Below are positions 21,867 through 36,800 of a DNA stretch of 64,000 bases, in pieces. The notes under the pieces are model-generated. The model did no database searches, was not told the origin of the DNA, and saw nothing but the letters and a program-made list of their open reading frames with translations. The first letter of the stretch is position 1; every line of letters starts with the position of its first letter. The translations under genes and the position numbers were made by a program. The DNA is from Ananas comosus. Its lineage: Eukaryota > Streptophyta > Magnoliopsida > Poales > Bromeliaceae. The stretch is from contig NC_033622.1 of the NCBI RefSeq assembly GCF_001540865.1, forward strand, positions 7,312,481-7,376,480. Direction: 5' to 3'.

Positions 21867-24800
21867 GTAACCCTAATCCGAACCCCCTCCCCCCAATCGA
21901 TTCTTTACGGGTGTCAATTCATTGGCGCGATCCTCCAGTTTGTTCTCAGTTGATTAGTCGACCAAATCAACAAGAATTTTGTTCTTTTTAGTATGTTTCA
22001 ATTTGGTGCGGTTGTTGATTCATTTCTTGTTACTTGTTACTTGCTGTTGGAATTGGCGTAGTCGTTGATTTGGGTTGGATCTTTCTCTGTTTTTTGCTTT
22101 TTGTTTTTTAAATTTATCGGATCGCAATGTGGAGATTGTTTAATTGGTGTTCTTGATCCCTATGAATCGACAAGAAGATCATTGGAGCGGTTAATTTATT
22201 TATTGAGTTGTTCTTTATGTGAAGGCAATTGGGAGCGTTGTGCGATGTGATTCAGCTAAAAGTGGAGTCAGTGAGCCCGGTGGATCGGAGGTCGTCTACT
22301 CGAAGGACAATGTGACGATCCACCCGTCTCAGTATGCTGCGGAGAGGATCAGAGGCCGATTGCGTCTTATCAAGCAAGACTCTTCCTTGTTTATGGTGAA
22401 ACACCCCCTCCCTTCTCCACTCGTCTCTCCATTTTCTTATGCGAAATGCTTACATCTATTCTTTCTGTTTGTGATTTGTATTGGAGGTTGTTAATACCTC
22501 GATGTATGACGGTTTAGAGAGTTTTGGGTTTTTCGAGAATTGCTTAAAATATGGATCGGGCAATTCTTTGAAATTAAACTAAAAAGAAATAAACGATAAA
22601 TTCGAAAATTCGAAAACTTAAATAAAATGTGTGATTCCCTCCATCTCGCGTGGACATTATACGGTTATCGAGTATCTATTTGATTGCATCTTTCTTTTTC
22701 TGAAAAGAAGGGCTAGAAAGACAAGGTGAAGGTGGAATAAAACTATCAAATGAAGAAAAATTGAGTCATGTATATCTTCATGGTAGGGTGTTAGGCCTTC
22801 AATATTGAAAGTGGAACTAATCCTTATGTCGGGTCGCAATTCCAACGAATAGGCATTAGAACTAATTTTCTTTAGAATTTTAGACGAACGCATTCGTTGA
22901 ACTTCAGACGAACCCATTCGTCGTGCATGCGATTCCTTAACGGCTCCTTTTGGAAGCCTCTCAGGTCTAATTCTCACCATAACCATATTTCTTTTATATT
23001 CTTTGTTTCTCCGGTGTTCATCACCAGATTTCTTGTAAGTTTTATTACTAAGAATTATTTATCTCTAAATTTCATTATGCAATTCTCATATATGTTGAGC
23101 TAAAGAGTCTACATGTTAACTGCTTTGGTAACCTGTAGGTAAAGTGCTAAATCAATAGGTTTTCGTGGGTTGTATCCAGTAACAATTTCAAAAGGACTCA
23201 TACCGGTTGTTCGGTTAACGGAACTATTATATGCAAATTCAGCCATAGGAAGAATAGTTTCCTAATTACTAGTATTTTTGCCAGCTAAGCACCTTAATAA
23301 ACCGACTAAACTTCGATTGACAACTTTCATTTGTCCGTCTGTTTGGAGGTGATGCGCATACGGAAATTGGAGTTTCGTTTTCATTATTTCCAAAGAGTTC
23401 TCCAAATATAACTAAAAATTGGATGTCTTTATTTGTAACTATTGTTTTGGGTACTCCATGTAATCTAACAATCTCAGTAAAGAACAAACGGGCAATCTGG
23501 CATCGGATATTTTTCTATAGGGTATAAAATGTACCATTTTATAAAATCATTGACTACAACCATAATTGAATCTTGCTTCCTAATGGTCTCCGGTAAACCT
23601 AAAACAAAGTCCATACTACGGTCTCTAAGGATTGAGGGTGTCTCACGTGTGTCAAGGTTCTCGGAAATTTCTTTCATGACTAGCGCATACACAACTCCTG
23701 TCCCTACCTCTCTAAAAAATTTTTCTTATTCAAAATGTGGAGAGGTTTGGTGGTTTCGACTTTAGGTGCACTAGGTGAACTCGATGCTAGGGTTCTTTTA
23801 GTCGTTCGTGATGAGTTCTTTGAGGTTGTAAGGGAGGCCGGCTTGCTAGGATTTAGGAGGACCTTTTTCCCTTTGTGAAAGAAGTAATAAGTGTTGGGCC
23901 GACGGCCCATAGTGAGTAACTTTCATATCGTAAATTCAAGGTCTGCCTAATAGGACTTGTGCAACATCTATAGGGAGAACGTCACACCAAATTTGGTCCT
24001 CATATGTGGCAAAGTGAAGTGGAACTAAGCATCCTTGGGTAAACGACATCAAGGTTTTGTGTACCCAAGCTACTTTATAAGGAGTATGGCGAGGTTCAAA
24101 TTTCAAGTTCATTCTTTCGATGGCTGATTTGGAGACTACATTCATGCAATTCTCTTCATCAATAATAACTTTGCAATTTTTATCCTCACATTTTGGATAT
24201 GGAAAATTGTTGTGCGTCTCCAATCATCATCGGGCTTGGGTGTAGCTAGGACACATCGCATAACCTATAAAAAGGCATTGTCGTTCTTGTTATATGTCTG
24301 CTCTAAATCTTCCTCGTCATTAGCATCTCATCTACAGCATGTTCAACCTCCTCTATATCTTCCTCGTTGGGTTGAAAAACTATATTTCTCTTTGGACACT
24401 CATAGGAGTTTGACCTATCTTATGATAGTTGAAGCACCTACTGGATGTTTGATTAGACTTTGGACGTTAGCTAGATTCTGACTTACCTTTATCATCATGG
24501 CGGTTTGATGCATTAGTAAACTAGGAAATGTTCAGGTTCGTGTTATCGGCCCTAGGATTCTTGTCGGACCATTTTCTAAAATTTGGTCCCCCGGTTTGGG
24601 AAGGAAACTTCTTAGGTGGTGCCTTAAGGTATATCTCATATTTTAGTGCAAGTTGGAGGCTTGTTCAACACTAGTGGCCCTATAGGGTGTAATTTCTCAT
24701 GGTAATTTCTCACGTAACCCTTGCCAAAATCTTGTAAGGTCCATCATCTCATCCTCTTGAACATCACACTAAAGTTTCAATTCATCGAACGAGCAAAGCA

Positions 24801-27800
24801 TTCGGACACAAAAAAGTTACCCTTGGTGTAACGAAAACAATTGCTTATAAAGGCGTTGCTATAGGTTGGCGGTGGGTATTTCTTCATAAGCTTAACTTTC
24901 ATCTCTGCCCACAATGTAATAAGTTTTTACCTCAGGCACTCAAGTTCTCTCTTAACAACAATCTAATACGTGCCTGGCAGCGCCGGTCAACTTCATCTTA
25001 GCAAACCTAACACGATGGTTATCAAACATGTCATACCAATTGAAGTACTGCTCCATTTCAACTAACCAATCAGTGAAGGTTTTTGGATCAAGTTTTCCAT
25101 TAAAGGAAGGGGCATCTATCTTAACCTTACGGGTGCGTTTGGTTCGCGCTATGTTTTTAAGGTTCCTAGTAATCCAATAGGAATAAAAAAATATGACGGT
25201 GTTTGGCTAAACACATTAAGTAATCTAGTTGGTAATATTAGATTTACTTGGGAATGAGATTCATCCCAAAGTACTAATCTCATTCCCTTGAGGGAGGGTG
25301 GGTATCCTCATATTAATGGATTGGGGTAATCATAATATGTCTAATATCTTTCTTTCTCCCTACCCGCCGGCTAGTTGGTATTATTTTTCTTTACACTCTA
25401 ACCTCATATCTCTCTCTAAACTTATTTTTTTCTCTCTAAACTTCAACTCTTTTTCTCTCTCTAAACTAAGCTCTCTCTCCCCCTCTTTTTCTAAAATCTC
25501 AACTCTCTCACTCCCTCTAATCTCGACTTTATCTCTTCCTATTTCTTTAATTATGCTCTCTCTCTCTCTAACCTATGTTCTCTCTCTCCCTTTTTCTAAA
25601 AAGATGTTGAAATTTTTGGTGGCATTATCTAAAATTAATTAAAAAAATAAATAAATTAATTGTATATTTTTTGTAAACTTAAATAATATGACTAAATAAT
25701 ATAACCGTGCGAACCAAACACAGGAATGCCACATTCTTAGTAATAGGATGAATAGGAATAAGATTCTCGGANCTAAAATTAATTAAAAAAATAAATAAAT
25801 TAATTGTATATTTTTTGTAAACTTAAATAATATGACTAAATAATATAACCGTGCGAACCAAACACAGGAATGCCACATTCTTAGTAATAGGATGAATAGG
25901 AATAAGATTCTCGGACATCTTTTTATTGCTAGTAATCTTTCGTAGTGCGAACAAAATGCACCCTACAGGTTATGTCTACGGTGTTGTCTATATTATGTCG
26001 ATTTCTACCTATTTGACCTTAGGCATGTAGTGGTGGTCTCCTGTGTGCATGTGGAACAAGTCCTACAATTTGGTTTGGCTCACGGTTGTAGGTTTCTTTA
26101 TTTAGTGGTGTATGTGCCCTAGTCCTTCACAGATTTGTGGTGTTCTATGTACAATATTATCCCCGTTTTGGACTCGATCTCTAGCTTGTGGATTTTCTAA
26201 AGTAGTTGTTCGAGTTTTAAGGCCGTGCACTTTGGTAGCTAGATTTTGAAAGTCAGTATGAAGTGTTTCAAGTTTGCTTATTTTCTCTAAAAGTTGGTTT
26301 AGTAATAGGGTATTTGGGTCGTCTATGGATTTATCCCTAAACTTGGTTCTGAATTGGGTCGTCATGATAAAACCTAGGCTCCGATACCAAATCTGATGCA
26401 GGACGGTTAGGGAGTTTAGGGGTTTTGAGAATTGCTTAAAATATAGATGGGGCGATTCTTAGAAATCACACTAAAAAGGAAATAAACGACAAATCCGGTT
26501 ATTCGAAAACTTAAATAGAGATTGGTTAAGGAAAGATCACAACTTCGAGTTTTGAAAAGAGAGTTAGGGTTAGGGCTTAGAAAGGGATGGAAAAAGAATG
26601 AGAATAATAGGAAATTAAGGTTTAGAATTATCCGTAGAAAGAAAGAGAAATCGAAGAATTCGATGTCGACTCCTTTCCACGTAGTAGGCTTGGATCGCAA
26701 TCTCGATCAGTCCGTTGTTGCGGCGACGACAGATCGTAAGGGAATGCGCCTCACGTACAGCTTCTCCTATACGTCCTGATTGTTGAGAGATCCCACTGGT
26801 GGGTCCCGCACGGATAAATCGATCTCAACGGCTCTCTTTTACTTGTAATGGATCCAATGGCTAAGATAAAATAAAATAGAAGATAAAAGAAAAAGAAAAA
26901 GATAATTCATGGGACTTGCTTTCGAGCTGGACTCAGTTTGATCGATGCTTTTGCGAAGGCAAGGAAAATTTACGAGGAATTCTAATAGCTCAATTCTCAT
27001 TAACCAAAGCATCCCTTACAATAGAGTTTTGATGTTTATTTTTAGAATATAGGTTAAAAAGAAAATTAAACAAATTCTCATAGTAGAGTTCAAAACAGAG
27101 TTCTAAAAAGGAATAGAATTCTAATAAAAACTTCAAAATAACTAAAACTTTCAAATAAAAATCCTAATCTAATAAAATTTCCAAAATCAATCTAGCCAAT
27201 TTGAATCAGACTCAAATTCAAGTCAGGCTTCTAGCATTGGTCGGAAAAGGAGCCAGTTCCCCATCATATCTACTTATGATGTCGAGTATAAGTCAGAAAA
27301 GGAGCTAGTTCCCCATTATATTTACTTATGATGAAATTCTAAAGTTTAGTGATATGGCTTTTAGTGGAAATATGCTTTATGGAGGGATTGCAAAGTGCAA
27401 TGATTTTGTAGCTGTTTCCTTTATGGCTTCATTTGTTTTCGGTTTTGCTTTGACTTCACTAGTCTTGGATTAGTTATATCCTATATAGAAATTCCTATTT
27501 ACTCGGTGTATTTGTTATCAAGGTATTCATATTTCTTAAATGGTAAATAATTTATTTAGCAAATATTATAGAACGCGTTTTCACCTGATATGCACTGGCA
27601 GAGTTGGATACCCTACAAACCAAGTATAGATGGAGCTGATTCTGTGGGACGACACTCAGATTTAGTGCCAATAGAAAAAGGTATGTCGAGCACTTTCATA
27701 AATGTATAAGGTTTCTTGAACAGTGGAGAGAAAAGCTCCTTATTTTTTGCCCTGATTCTATGCAGATAGATATCTATACACCATAAAGGCCCTGCCTCTA

Positions 27801-30800
27801 GGCGAGGTTCGTTCCATCCGTAGGCACACGCCGACACTTGGCTGGCAATACATAATTGTTGTTCTTTCATCAGGTGAAGTAAAAGTGATAATGTGTTCTC
27901 TTTGAAGGGCAATATTTTTGAATTTATTAACTCATGGCATCTACTGCTTCCTTTTGTGATAGCATATAATAGGAAATTCTTTGAACATAGTTTAGCTTAC
28001 ATTTCTTCTCAAAAGTTTTTTTTTCTATGAATGAAGGTGGTTCTACTAATTTTGTTCACTGGATGACATTGTGATGATGCTAGTATTTTGTCTTTAATTT
28101 AGCTAAAATTGCATAATGGACTAAAATATTCAACTATACTTTGTACTATCACTACACACCTTGAACCGACCCGGATATGAAGTTTTTCCTTATTTTACTT
28201 ATTAGGTCAGGAACAATATTTTATTTGAAATATCTCAAATAAAATATCTACTAGTTTAGGAATGTGGTTAATTTATTCTTTTCTTATTTGGTTTTCTTAT
28301 CATATTAGGATTATTATATGGATTCTAAGCCTATATATAAGAGGCCTCTTCTTTTTTTCCTTCAATAGTTAATCTAATTTATAAAGAAGAGGTTTTTTAA
28401 ATAGGTTTTTAGCTTAGGTTAAGTTAGAAGAGGTCTCTCTGTCCCTTGGAGGGAGAATTCCTTGAGCCATAATTCTAACATTAGCTATTGGAGCGGTCGT
28501 TAGGAGCGGCCGATACTAACATACTCTTGCTAGGCAATTGTTCTATACGTGAAGTTGTGGGGTTTAATATTTTGTCTGGTTTCATTTCCTTCATTTTGTA
28601 GTCATTATTGTAAATTACGAGGTATGTGTTTCACTCCAATGGTATCATGGGTTATGTTCTCTCAAAAGCAAAAACTGTTAGTGCTCATATGTCAGCAGGT
28701 GTGATGACATAGCCAATATTTTTCTGCGGCAACATTTTGCAAATTGAGGTGTTGAGGTGATGAGGTAATTAAAAGCACACAAGTAGGCACAATAACACGA
28801 GGTACTTTGTATTTATTTGTCAAGATATATCACGTATAATATAGGTGAACCTAACAATGCCTAAGTTAGTCCAACGAGGCAAAACAAATGCTATTTAATG
28901 TTACGCTGCGGGGCTCTTTTGTAAAAACTTTTTGTGATGAAAACAATAGAAAACATACTTTTTTGTTGAAACCAAAAGCCTGACCTGAATGTGCATCAAA
29001 TCTGCCACATGGACAGAGTCTTCCCTGTCCAAAACGGACAATTTTGTCCTGAATGTATGGCGTAGGGGCATAGATTTACAACAATCAACCATCCCATCAA
29101 CCACAACAACAACAACAATCAAAACAAAGACTAACAAAATGACAACGACATAACTGAAAAATAATCAATTTCTAGATCCTCCAATTTCCGCGTACAACTG
29201 ATCACCTCCAATCTTCGAAAAATAATATTAAAACACAATAACGAGACTAAAGCATACTGACAAGTAACGAGATACTAATACTGACAATCGAAACTATGTA
29301 GTGAAACTATATGAAAAACCAAGTAATACAATCCACAACTATCTAAAAAATGCAGTAATACTAAGTACCGAAAGTAGAAGTCTAGAATCACAAGGTATGA
29401 CCCAAAGACTTAGCGTGCTAGCGCATGGGGTCACACCTAACTAGTGTCCTCATGCATCATCTTGAACCTCACCACTAGTATCACATGTGGATAACAGAGG
29501 GTGAGAAATATGTACACATGTTTTTCAGTTAGTACTGCAAGTCGCTGAAGACAAGCTGTACTCACTGGTCAACAAAGAGAACGATAAGGTAAATATGATA
29601 GGTAGAAATATGCATTGGTTATACAGTAGCGAAAAGTAAACCAGGAAAAGGAGCATGCAACTTAATAATTGAAATAGTACTGCTACGTAACAAAGATAAT
29701 CAACTATTTGTATGGATCAACAACACGAATAGTCCAATATCCAAACCGAATTCGAGTACTGTCGTGTTGGTTTAAAGATCTCAAGCAAAGCCCCAACTGC
29801 AAAGATACCGTATAGGACTCACAGATCGGAACATGACCACTTTTTTGAAAAAGAACACCGTTGCGGGGGCCAAACCGCTAGTGTACGTGAAATACTCCAT
29901 AAGTTGTGGCGATAGGTGATGTACGCTCAATAGCCAAACCAATTGTAAATTGCCGAGAGATAAGGTCACAACAATGTCACGCGGGTAATAAAGGTCAAAT
30001 AATTGTCATATAATTATGCAATCAAATAACGAACTGCTCTACAACTCGAGAATAAACCAAACATGCAATAACCGAAAGTAGAGCAACTAATGACCATATA
30101 TAGAAGTGGTGCGAATGATAACTCAACAATAAAAAGGTATAGAATCATAAAGAAAGATAACCGAGTAAGCATCAATTTACCGATTTCGGATCGAAGCACC
30201 CACCTGTATACCTGATATACCTGAGTACCCGACTCCTCCAGTGCCTCTAGGTGTCACGTGAATCTTGACATAATTATCGAATGTCGATATAAGCCACTAT
30301 GTGTCAACAATACCAAGTGACACACATATACTGCACAGATGTGCACTACAACATACTGAGAACATTGGTTTTGCAATACGAGTTTTGGAACTAGACAAAC
30401 CCATGAGCTGACTCTACAAGAGTCCAAACGGCTCGCAAACATTAAGCGGACAACAACTCGTGACACTAAGTCGCCAATAATATGAATCAAGATTTAACCG
30501 ATTTTCGAACCTTGCCCAAATCGGTACCTAACCCACTGTGACCACTCACTATCCCAAAACACACTAATTTAGGTGTTGAGACAGCGGGATACGAGGTGCA
30601 CACTAATAGAGGCCGTAGCCCCAAACTAGGCCGTAGCGGGTTCTGGCATATGTCAATTTTGGCGTATGAACCGGCAGAAGATAAGAACATTCACGCTACT
30701 AGTTTCAACCAGCAAGGACCCTTCGAAACACATCCCAGGGGTTTTAGAGTCTAAGTGTACAACCAGTGTGTCAAAACGACGGAGTTTTCGCCCCGATAAG

Positions 30801-33800
30801 TTCAGTAGTTGCCGTTTTCGGCAACGGAATAACACACGACTTGATCAGTCTCAAGGGTCATTTCCACTTGGAATGCAGCTGCAATGAAGCATGGATTTAA
30901 GTGCCATGGCACGGGGTCGTGCCGGAAACTTGCTGACACAGTACAGCACGGTGCGTGCTGGGCTGTGCCGATGCCTGTAGGTCACAAAAAATACATGTAT
31001 GCCCACACATAATGGCATGAAATATTTATTTTCTTTAGCAATAAAATATTCTAACAGTTTATTATTCATCTTTATCAAATCTTTTGAACTTCCTTGAGAA
31101 AATTACGTACTAATTTAAAGAATAGAGGAAGTGCCATCGGCACGGTGACTGTATCGTGCCTATATCTTATTGGCACCATACAACGTCAAGGATTAAAGTG
31201 CCTATCGGCACGGGCCGTATCCATTCCACCGTGCCGATCGTGCTAGCAAGATATCGGCACGATACAGCCCCCGTGCCGATGGCACAACTCAAAACCCTCT
31301 ATTATTAAAATTAGTAAGTAATTTTCTTAATGCAGTTCAAAAGAATTGATAAAAATACATAATAAATAATTGGCATATTTTGTTGCTAAAAAAATAAATA
31401 TTTCATTCCATTACGTGTCGGCACACATATTTTTTGTGACTGGCACGCATCGGCACGGCCCGGCACGCATCGTGCCGTACAGTGTTGGCAAGTTTCTGAC
31501 ACGACCTCGTGCCACGACACTTAAATCCTTGGTCACAGTAGATACAGCCCGTGCTGATGGACACTTAAATCTTTGCACAGAACCACTGATTGCCTGTGCC
31601 GCCTATGTCGTACTGTGCGAAGGCAGTGTCTGTATGTGGTATGTGGTTATGTGAGACCATATTGACGTAATAATTTTTTTCTTGTTTTTTTTTTTTTTGC
31701 ATTTTTTCGAGTCCTTTTGAGTTTCTTTGATGTATAATATTTACAAAAGTTTTTTAATACTTTAAAATATAAAGATCTTGTAAATCTACTGTCATTTGGA
31801 GCAATTAGTTTGTTTCATTGCATAATGAGACCATCTTTTAGTGAAAAATCAAGTAAGAAGATTTCCTATTATTACTTTTATTATTTTATCTAGTGAAAGC
31901 TTTCCTATAAATTTTTATCCAATTTTCACTTTGGTTTTGGTTTCATGCATATACTTTCGAAATGTATATAAATGTCTTTTCTTAGTTTTTAAGATGTTTC
32001 TGACTTTATTCTTACTAAATTGTGTAAGATACAATACGCAAAATATTTTTATATCCATTAGAGATATTAAAACACTCAAAAAAACTAATTTTTCCTAGAA
32101 ATTTAATTAGAAGCCCGAAATCATTTTAGTATAGCAGAATATTGTTGAGAAATTAAATTGTAAGATTATTTAATTCACCATACCTATTAAAATTTTGAAA
32201 TGATTGGGACTTGCCAAAATTGTCGAAGCTAAAACTCTAGATATCTCTATTGAAATTAAATTGAAAATGAGATCTCTAACCTTCTTGCACTCTCAAATCT
32301 TTGAACAATCCCCCCTTCTTTATTTTGTGTGAAACAGTCTGTTGGCTTCCTTACATTTCAAAGACCCCAACCTAAGGATTTAAGTGCCTATCGGTCTGGG
32401 CCATAACTACCGTACCGTATCGTATCGTGCCAACAAGATACCGACACGATATAGCCCCCCTGCCGATGACATTACTTAAAACCCACTTTTTTTAAATTAG
32501 TAAGTAATTTCCTCAATAAAGTTCAAAAGATTTGCTAAAAGACATAATAAGCAACTAGAAAAGAAATCAGCAAGAAGTTAGTAAGTAATTTCCTCAATAA
32601 AGTTCAAAAGATTTGATAAAATAGATAATAAGCAACTAGAAAATTTTGTTGCTAAAGAAAATAAATATTTCATATCATTATGTGTCGGCACACATGTATT
32701 TTTTTTACCGGCACGTATCGGCACGGTCCGGCACGCAACGTGCTGTACTGTACCTGCAAGTTTTCGGTACCGCCCCGTGCCACGGCACTTAAATCCTTGC
32801 CTTAATCCCAGTCTTGGAGTAGTTCTGGGGATGGGAGGCAACTCATTGAATTACCTCAGCACTTGAGCTATTTTGAGATGAATGTTTTAATTTTGTTTTG
32901 AATAACATAGAATTCGTAATCATAGAAAAATTAGATATGAAATCAATCCCGTGATGATTGCAGTTTTGGCATTCAATTTGCTTCTCATCAACTTGATTTC
33001 TCTTCTTAAACTTTTATGTGTGCTTACAGTTATTTTTGGATTTCGGATTCTTCTTTTCCTTTTTATCAGAAATTGCTGAAACTATCGAAACAGATGCACT
33101 AAGCACTGAAATTAGTGAAACGAACCTATCTTTTAATCTCCATCTAAAACTAAAAATAAAAATTTGTTCAGCAATGACGAAAACTCTGAGAGAAGGTTCT
33201 CATGACTTCTCTGCAGCTTAAGAAGTGAAAAGATTACTAGGATTTGGGTGCTTTAAGGTATAACCTAGTCTCTGCTGGTCTTTTGTCTGGATCTCCAGCT
33301 TCAGAAGGCTTGCTTTAGTTTCAAATGATGGAATAGAGCATTGTCTAGAGTTGTAGGCTACCTTTCTAAATGCTACCTTTGGCTTTGCATCGTTGTAGAC
33401 ATGCTGCAATGGTTGTCCTTTTGATGTGCAAGAGATTCTTCTTTAATAAGATTCACATATGGCCACCAATTGTTAGTAAATGTATTGTCATGCAGTATGC
33501 TTGAAGGAAGAACCTTTTATTTGGAGTCATCTCAGATATATTCTATAATAATGAGCCACTATTTTAGAGATAGAGCATCTGTATGGATTTATTAAGTGCA
33601 ACTTCTTGTTAGAAAGGCTATCTCTGTGGCCGCCTAGGTGCAATCTTGACATCTGAAAGACATGGCAAACAACATACCCGATTATTATTGTTTAACCTTA
33701 CATTTTTATGTTGCTTTATAAGAAACATCAGACTTCCGTGCATCTATTGTTGATGTTAGGATGCTGAGGATTCTCCTTTTGCATTCTTTTGTATGCATAA

Positions 33801-36800
33801 GATGTACAAAATCCTTTTGAGAATTTAGTTCTAAAACATGCAGACTATTTGATGGAAGTATGATATTTGTATTTTACCCTACACAATTTACATTTTGATC
33901 TCTTGCAAGTTTTATACAATTGTGGAGAACTTGTATATCTGATTTATTAGGTAATATACGCAGGGCTTGCATATCCTCCTTTTTATTTCTATAGTGGAGG
34001 GGTCCGTGAATTTCTTGGTACATTGAAGCAGCATGTTTTTATTGTGAGGTTGGTTTTATCTTGCTTCAGATTTTGTCTTTTGTGTATTGTTTCTTCATCT
34101 TTTCATTATTCATTTGAGTCCCTGTTCCATAAAGAAATTATGACAACAGGGAATAGTCAGGGATAAGGACAACAGCAATACCATTAAATGAACACTATCT
34201 GTGTAAAATACTAAAATGACATCACATATAGAGTGGAAAAGTTGACTTGATGAAATTTCATGGTGGGTCTCAATCACTCTGCTTTCTACCTTGATAGCCG
34301 CTGTTACATTTTAATGTAGGATGGGGTTATGATTTGTTATGACCACCTTATTACCACGATCATCTTAGCACATACATAGCCTGCTCTATGGTTGACTAGT
34401 TCTGCAAAGTCGACTGGTTAGCTAAACACCCGACAGGTCGACCTTACCAGATTACTCAAAACTCAATATTGTCCAACATTACAATGATTACATTTTTGAT
34501 TCTTTCGATAGGTGTGAAATAGGTTCTTTTGGTGCGAGAACCACATAAGCAAGAATATATACACTAAAGAAGTCTTTTAAACTCTAAAATGATGCGACGA
34601 AATGCTGATATACAGTGGAAAATGAGGTGATTCAAATAATTGATGTGAAACAAGCAATGCGTGACCACTCGTTATATGGTCTGAGCTTTGATTTAGTTGC
34701 TATAGAGTTCAGAAAAGTGATAACTAAAAGTAGGATCCAGTGGAGAGAGGTTTCTCTTCACTTGTGAGGATTCATATAACTGGTGCTTCTTTGCATGGGA
34801 TTTACCAATTTAGGTGAGCCGACTTGAGTTGAATTGAGATGTTTTCTTGACATCAACATTGGCATTGTCATTCTTCCTTCTGTTATTCCTTTCCTTTTCC
34901 ACTTAATTTCCTTGTGGTTGATACAATGTGCAACCTTGCTGTCCTGTACTCATGGGTAATAACTTTACTTTTAGTCCGCTTCATTCTTTTGTCCTGTGCA
35001 TCAGTGTGAGCAAGCGGGCTGTTGTAAAACCTTTACACAGGTTTATATGAGGCATACTTATCTTTCTTGTTTAGTTTATGTGGTAAATGCATTAATTTTT
35101 CACTTTTGCAGCATATGAGGTAACAAGAAATATTTGATGTCCTTATTGTAAAAATGTTGATTTAGGTCTGCGGAAGATCCAAATGTTTTTCTTGTGAATA
35201 ATTTTCAGGATCCTCTGCAGGTGCGTGTTTCAGTGCTTACTAGCATTCTATTTCAGGCAACTGTCTGCTTTAATGTGATAGTGCCGTTTTTATACTGTGA
35301 AAGTGTATTTTGCACACTATGTTATTACTACAGCCATAAGGTTTGCATATTGATGAACTTACTCTGTAGAGGTTGCCATACTCATTATATTACATAGTTC
35401 AACTTGTGATTTTTTTTTTTTTTTTTTTACCCTGATGGCTGCTTTTATTTTCATAGTTGACTTTGTGCTCGCTTATCCACTATCTAGACTTGTATCTTTT
35501 GTTGGTTGTATGTCTGATACTTTCCTAGGTTTCTATTGTTATTAAAATAGTCAGTCGTAAACAAGGATTTAAATGCCATGGCACGGGGTCGTGCCGGAAA
35601 CTTGTTGGCACTGTGTGTGCCAGGTCGTGCCGATGCATGCCGGTCACAAAAAGTCATGTGTGCCAACACATAATAGCATGAATTTATTTATTTTCTTTAG
35701 CAACAAAATATTCTATCTGTTTATTACGTATTTTTATCAAATCTTTTGAACTTTTTTTGAGAAAATTACTTACTATTTAAAGAATAGAGGGTTTTGAGCT
35801 GTACCATCGGCATTGGGTTTGTATTGTGTCGACATCTTGTTGGTACGATACGGCACGGTAGATACGACCTGTGCCGATGGGCACTTAAATCCTTGGTCAT
35901 AAATATTAGTTTATTACCTGGAGAGTCAGCTTAACTTGATAATATGAAGATTTTATTTTTCAATTGAGTTGCAGTAAAGAGTCAGTCATAAATATTAGTT
36001 TATTACCTGGAGAGTCATCTTAACTTGATAATATGAAGATTTTATTTTTCAATCGTGTTGCAGAACTTCATGCTATTGTTTGTTGATTGTGCTCACTCGT
36101 ACACATATACATATTGCATGGACACCAAAAATATGCATCTCTGTTTCCAATGGGGATTGATTTGAAAATGAAGTGTAAATATGATTTGAGCTCATATTCC
36201 CCTTATGTTACTAATGTTTGCAGCTTTTATTTTACTATTGCAGTCATTATTAAATGGAATGAAAGACTTAAGGTTAACTTATTAAATGTTGGACAAATAT
36301 CCTTGCACTTAAGAAGTTTCAGCAAAAGGATAATTGTATTGTGTTTCCCCTTAAGCTCATATTCCCCTTAAGTTACTAATGTTTGCAGATTTTATTTTAC
36401 CATTGTAGTCATTATTAACTGAATGAAAAATTAAGGTCAACTTACTAGATGTTATGGTTATTGTTTTACCAAAACTTAATTAAGAAGACTAGAAGAGGAT
36501 TTGAGCAGTAATTTAACTATTGTCTGCTGGCCACGGTAATATGGTGATAGTTTTATTAAAACTTAATTAAGAAGGTTATTGTAAGAGGATATGAGCAGTA
36601 ATTTAACTATTGTTTGCTGACCAAGGTTTTAACTTTTAAGTGCCAGTGGTATGTAGTACATACTAGTGCTGACTAGTGCTCGCCAGGGTAAACAGTGGCG
36701 AACTGCCATTCTGACTTGTGGCATGCACTACTTGTGCTGCTGGCGCACTTCCCATTCCGGCACACTTTGTTATGGGATGTTTTAAATTTTTTTGCCAACA

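Larger units (their letters stand above)
22640..26365 (-). pseudogene. Fragments of gypsy gag-pol in intron 2
   Basis: From 5' to 3' on the - strand there is a gag-like N-terminus (MTTQFRTKFRDKSIDDPNT, 26365-26102), gag remnants (25100-24230), a protease-region piece (24223-23936) ending VAQVLLGRP, a linker piece (23910-23704), integrase pieces with MDFVLGLPETIRKQDSI (23630-23570) and RLHGVPKTIV (near 23460), and the integrase C-terminus MVMVRIRPERLPKGAVKE (22986-22657). Most of reverse transcriptase is deleted. Every frame is broken, so no product is expected. Confidence 0.7.
22500..27266 (-). mobile_element. Decayed Ty3/gypsy element in intron 2, antisense to the host gene
   Basis: The outer ends resemble TGATGCAGGACGG...CCCCATCA, and the flanks TACCT (22495-22499) and TATCT (27267-27271) are a 5-bp duplication with one transition. 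The 5' LTR is 26394-27266. The 3' LTR is reduced to about 125 bp (22500-22625), fused directly to integrase-end coding sequence. A second, related copy is at 41421-45113. A short duplication of the LTR edge follows at 27267-27326. Confidence 0.75.

Noticed and set aside
28901..29137. 78-codon - strand ORF with a Val-rich start
   Set aside because: Isolated, low-complexity at its start (from an ACA repeat on the + strand), and with no conserved features.
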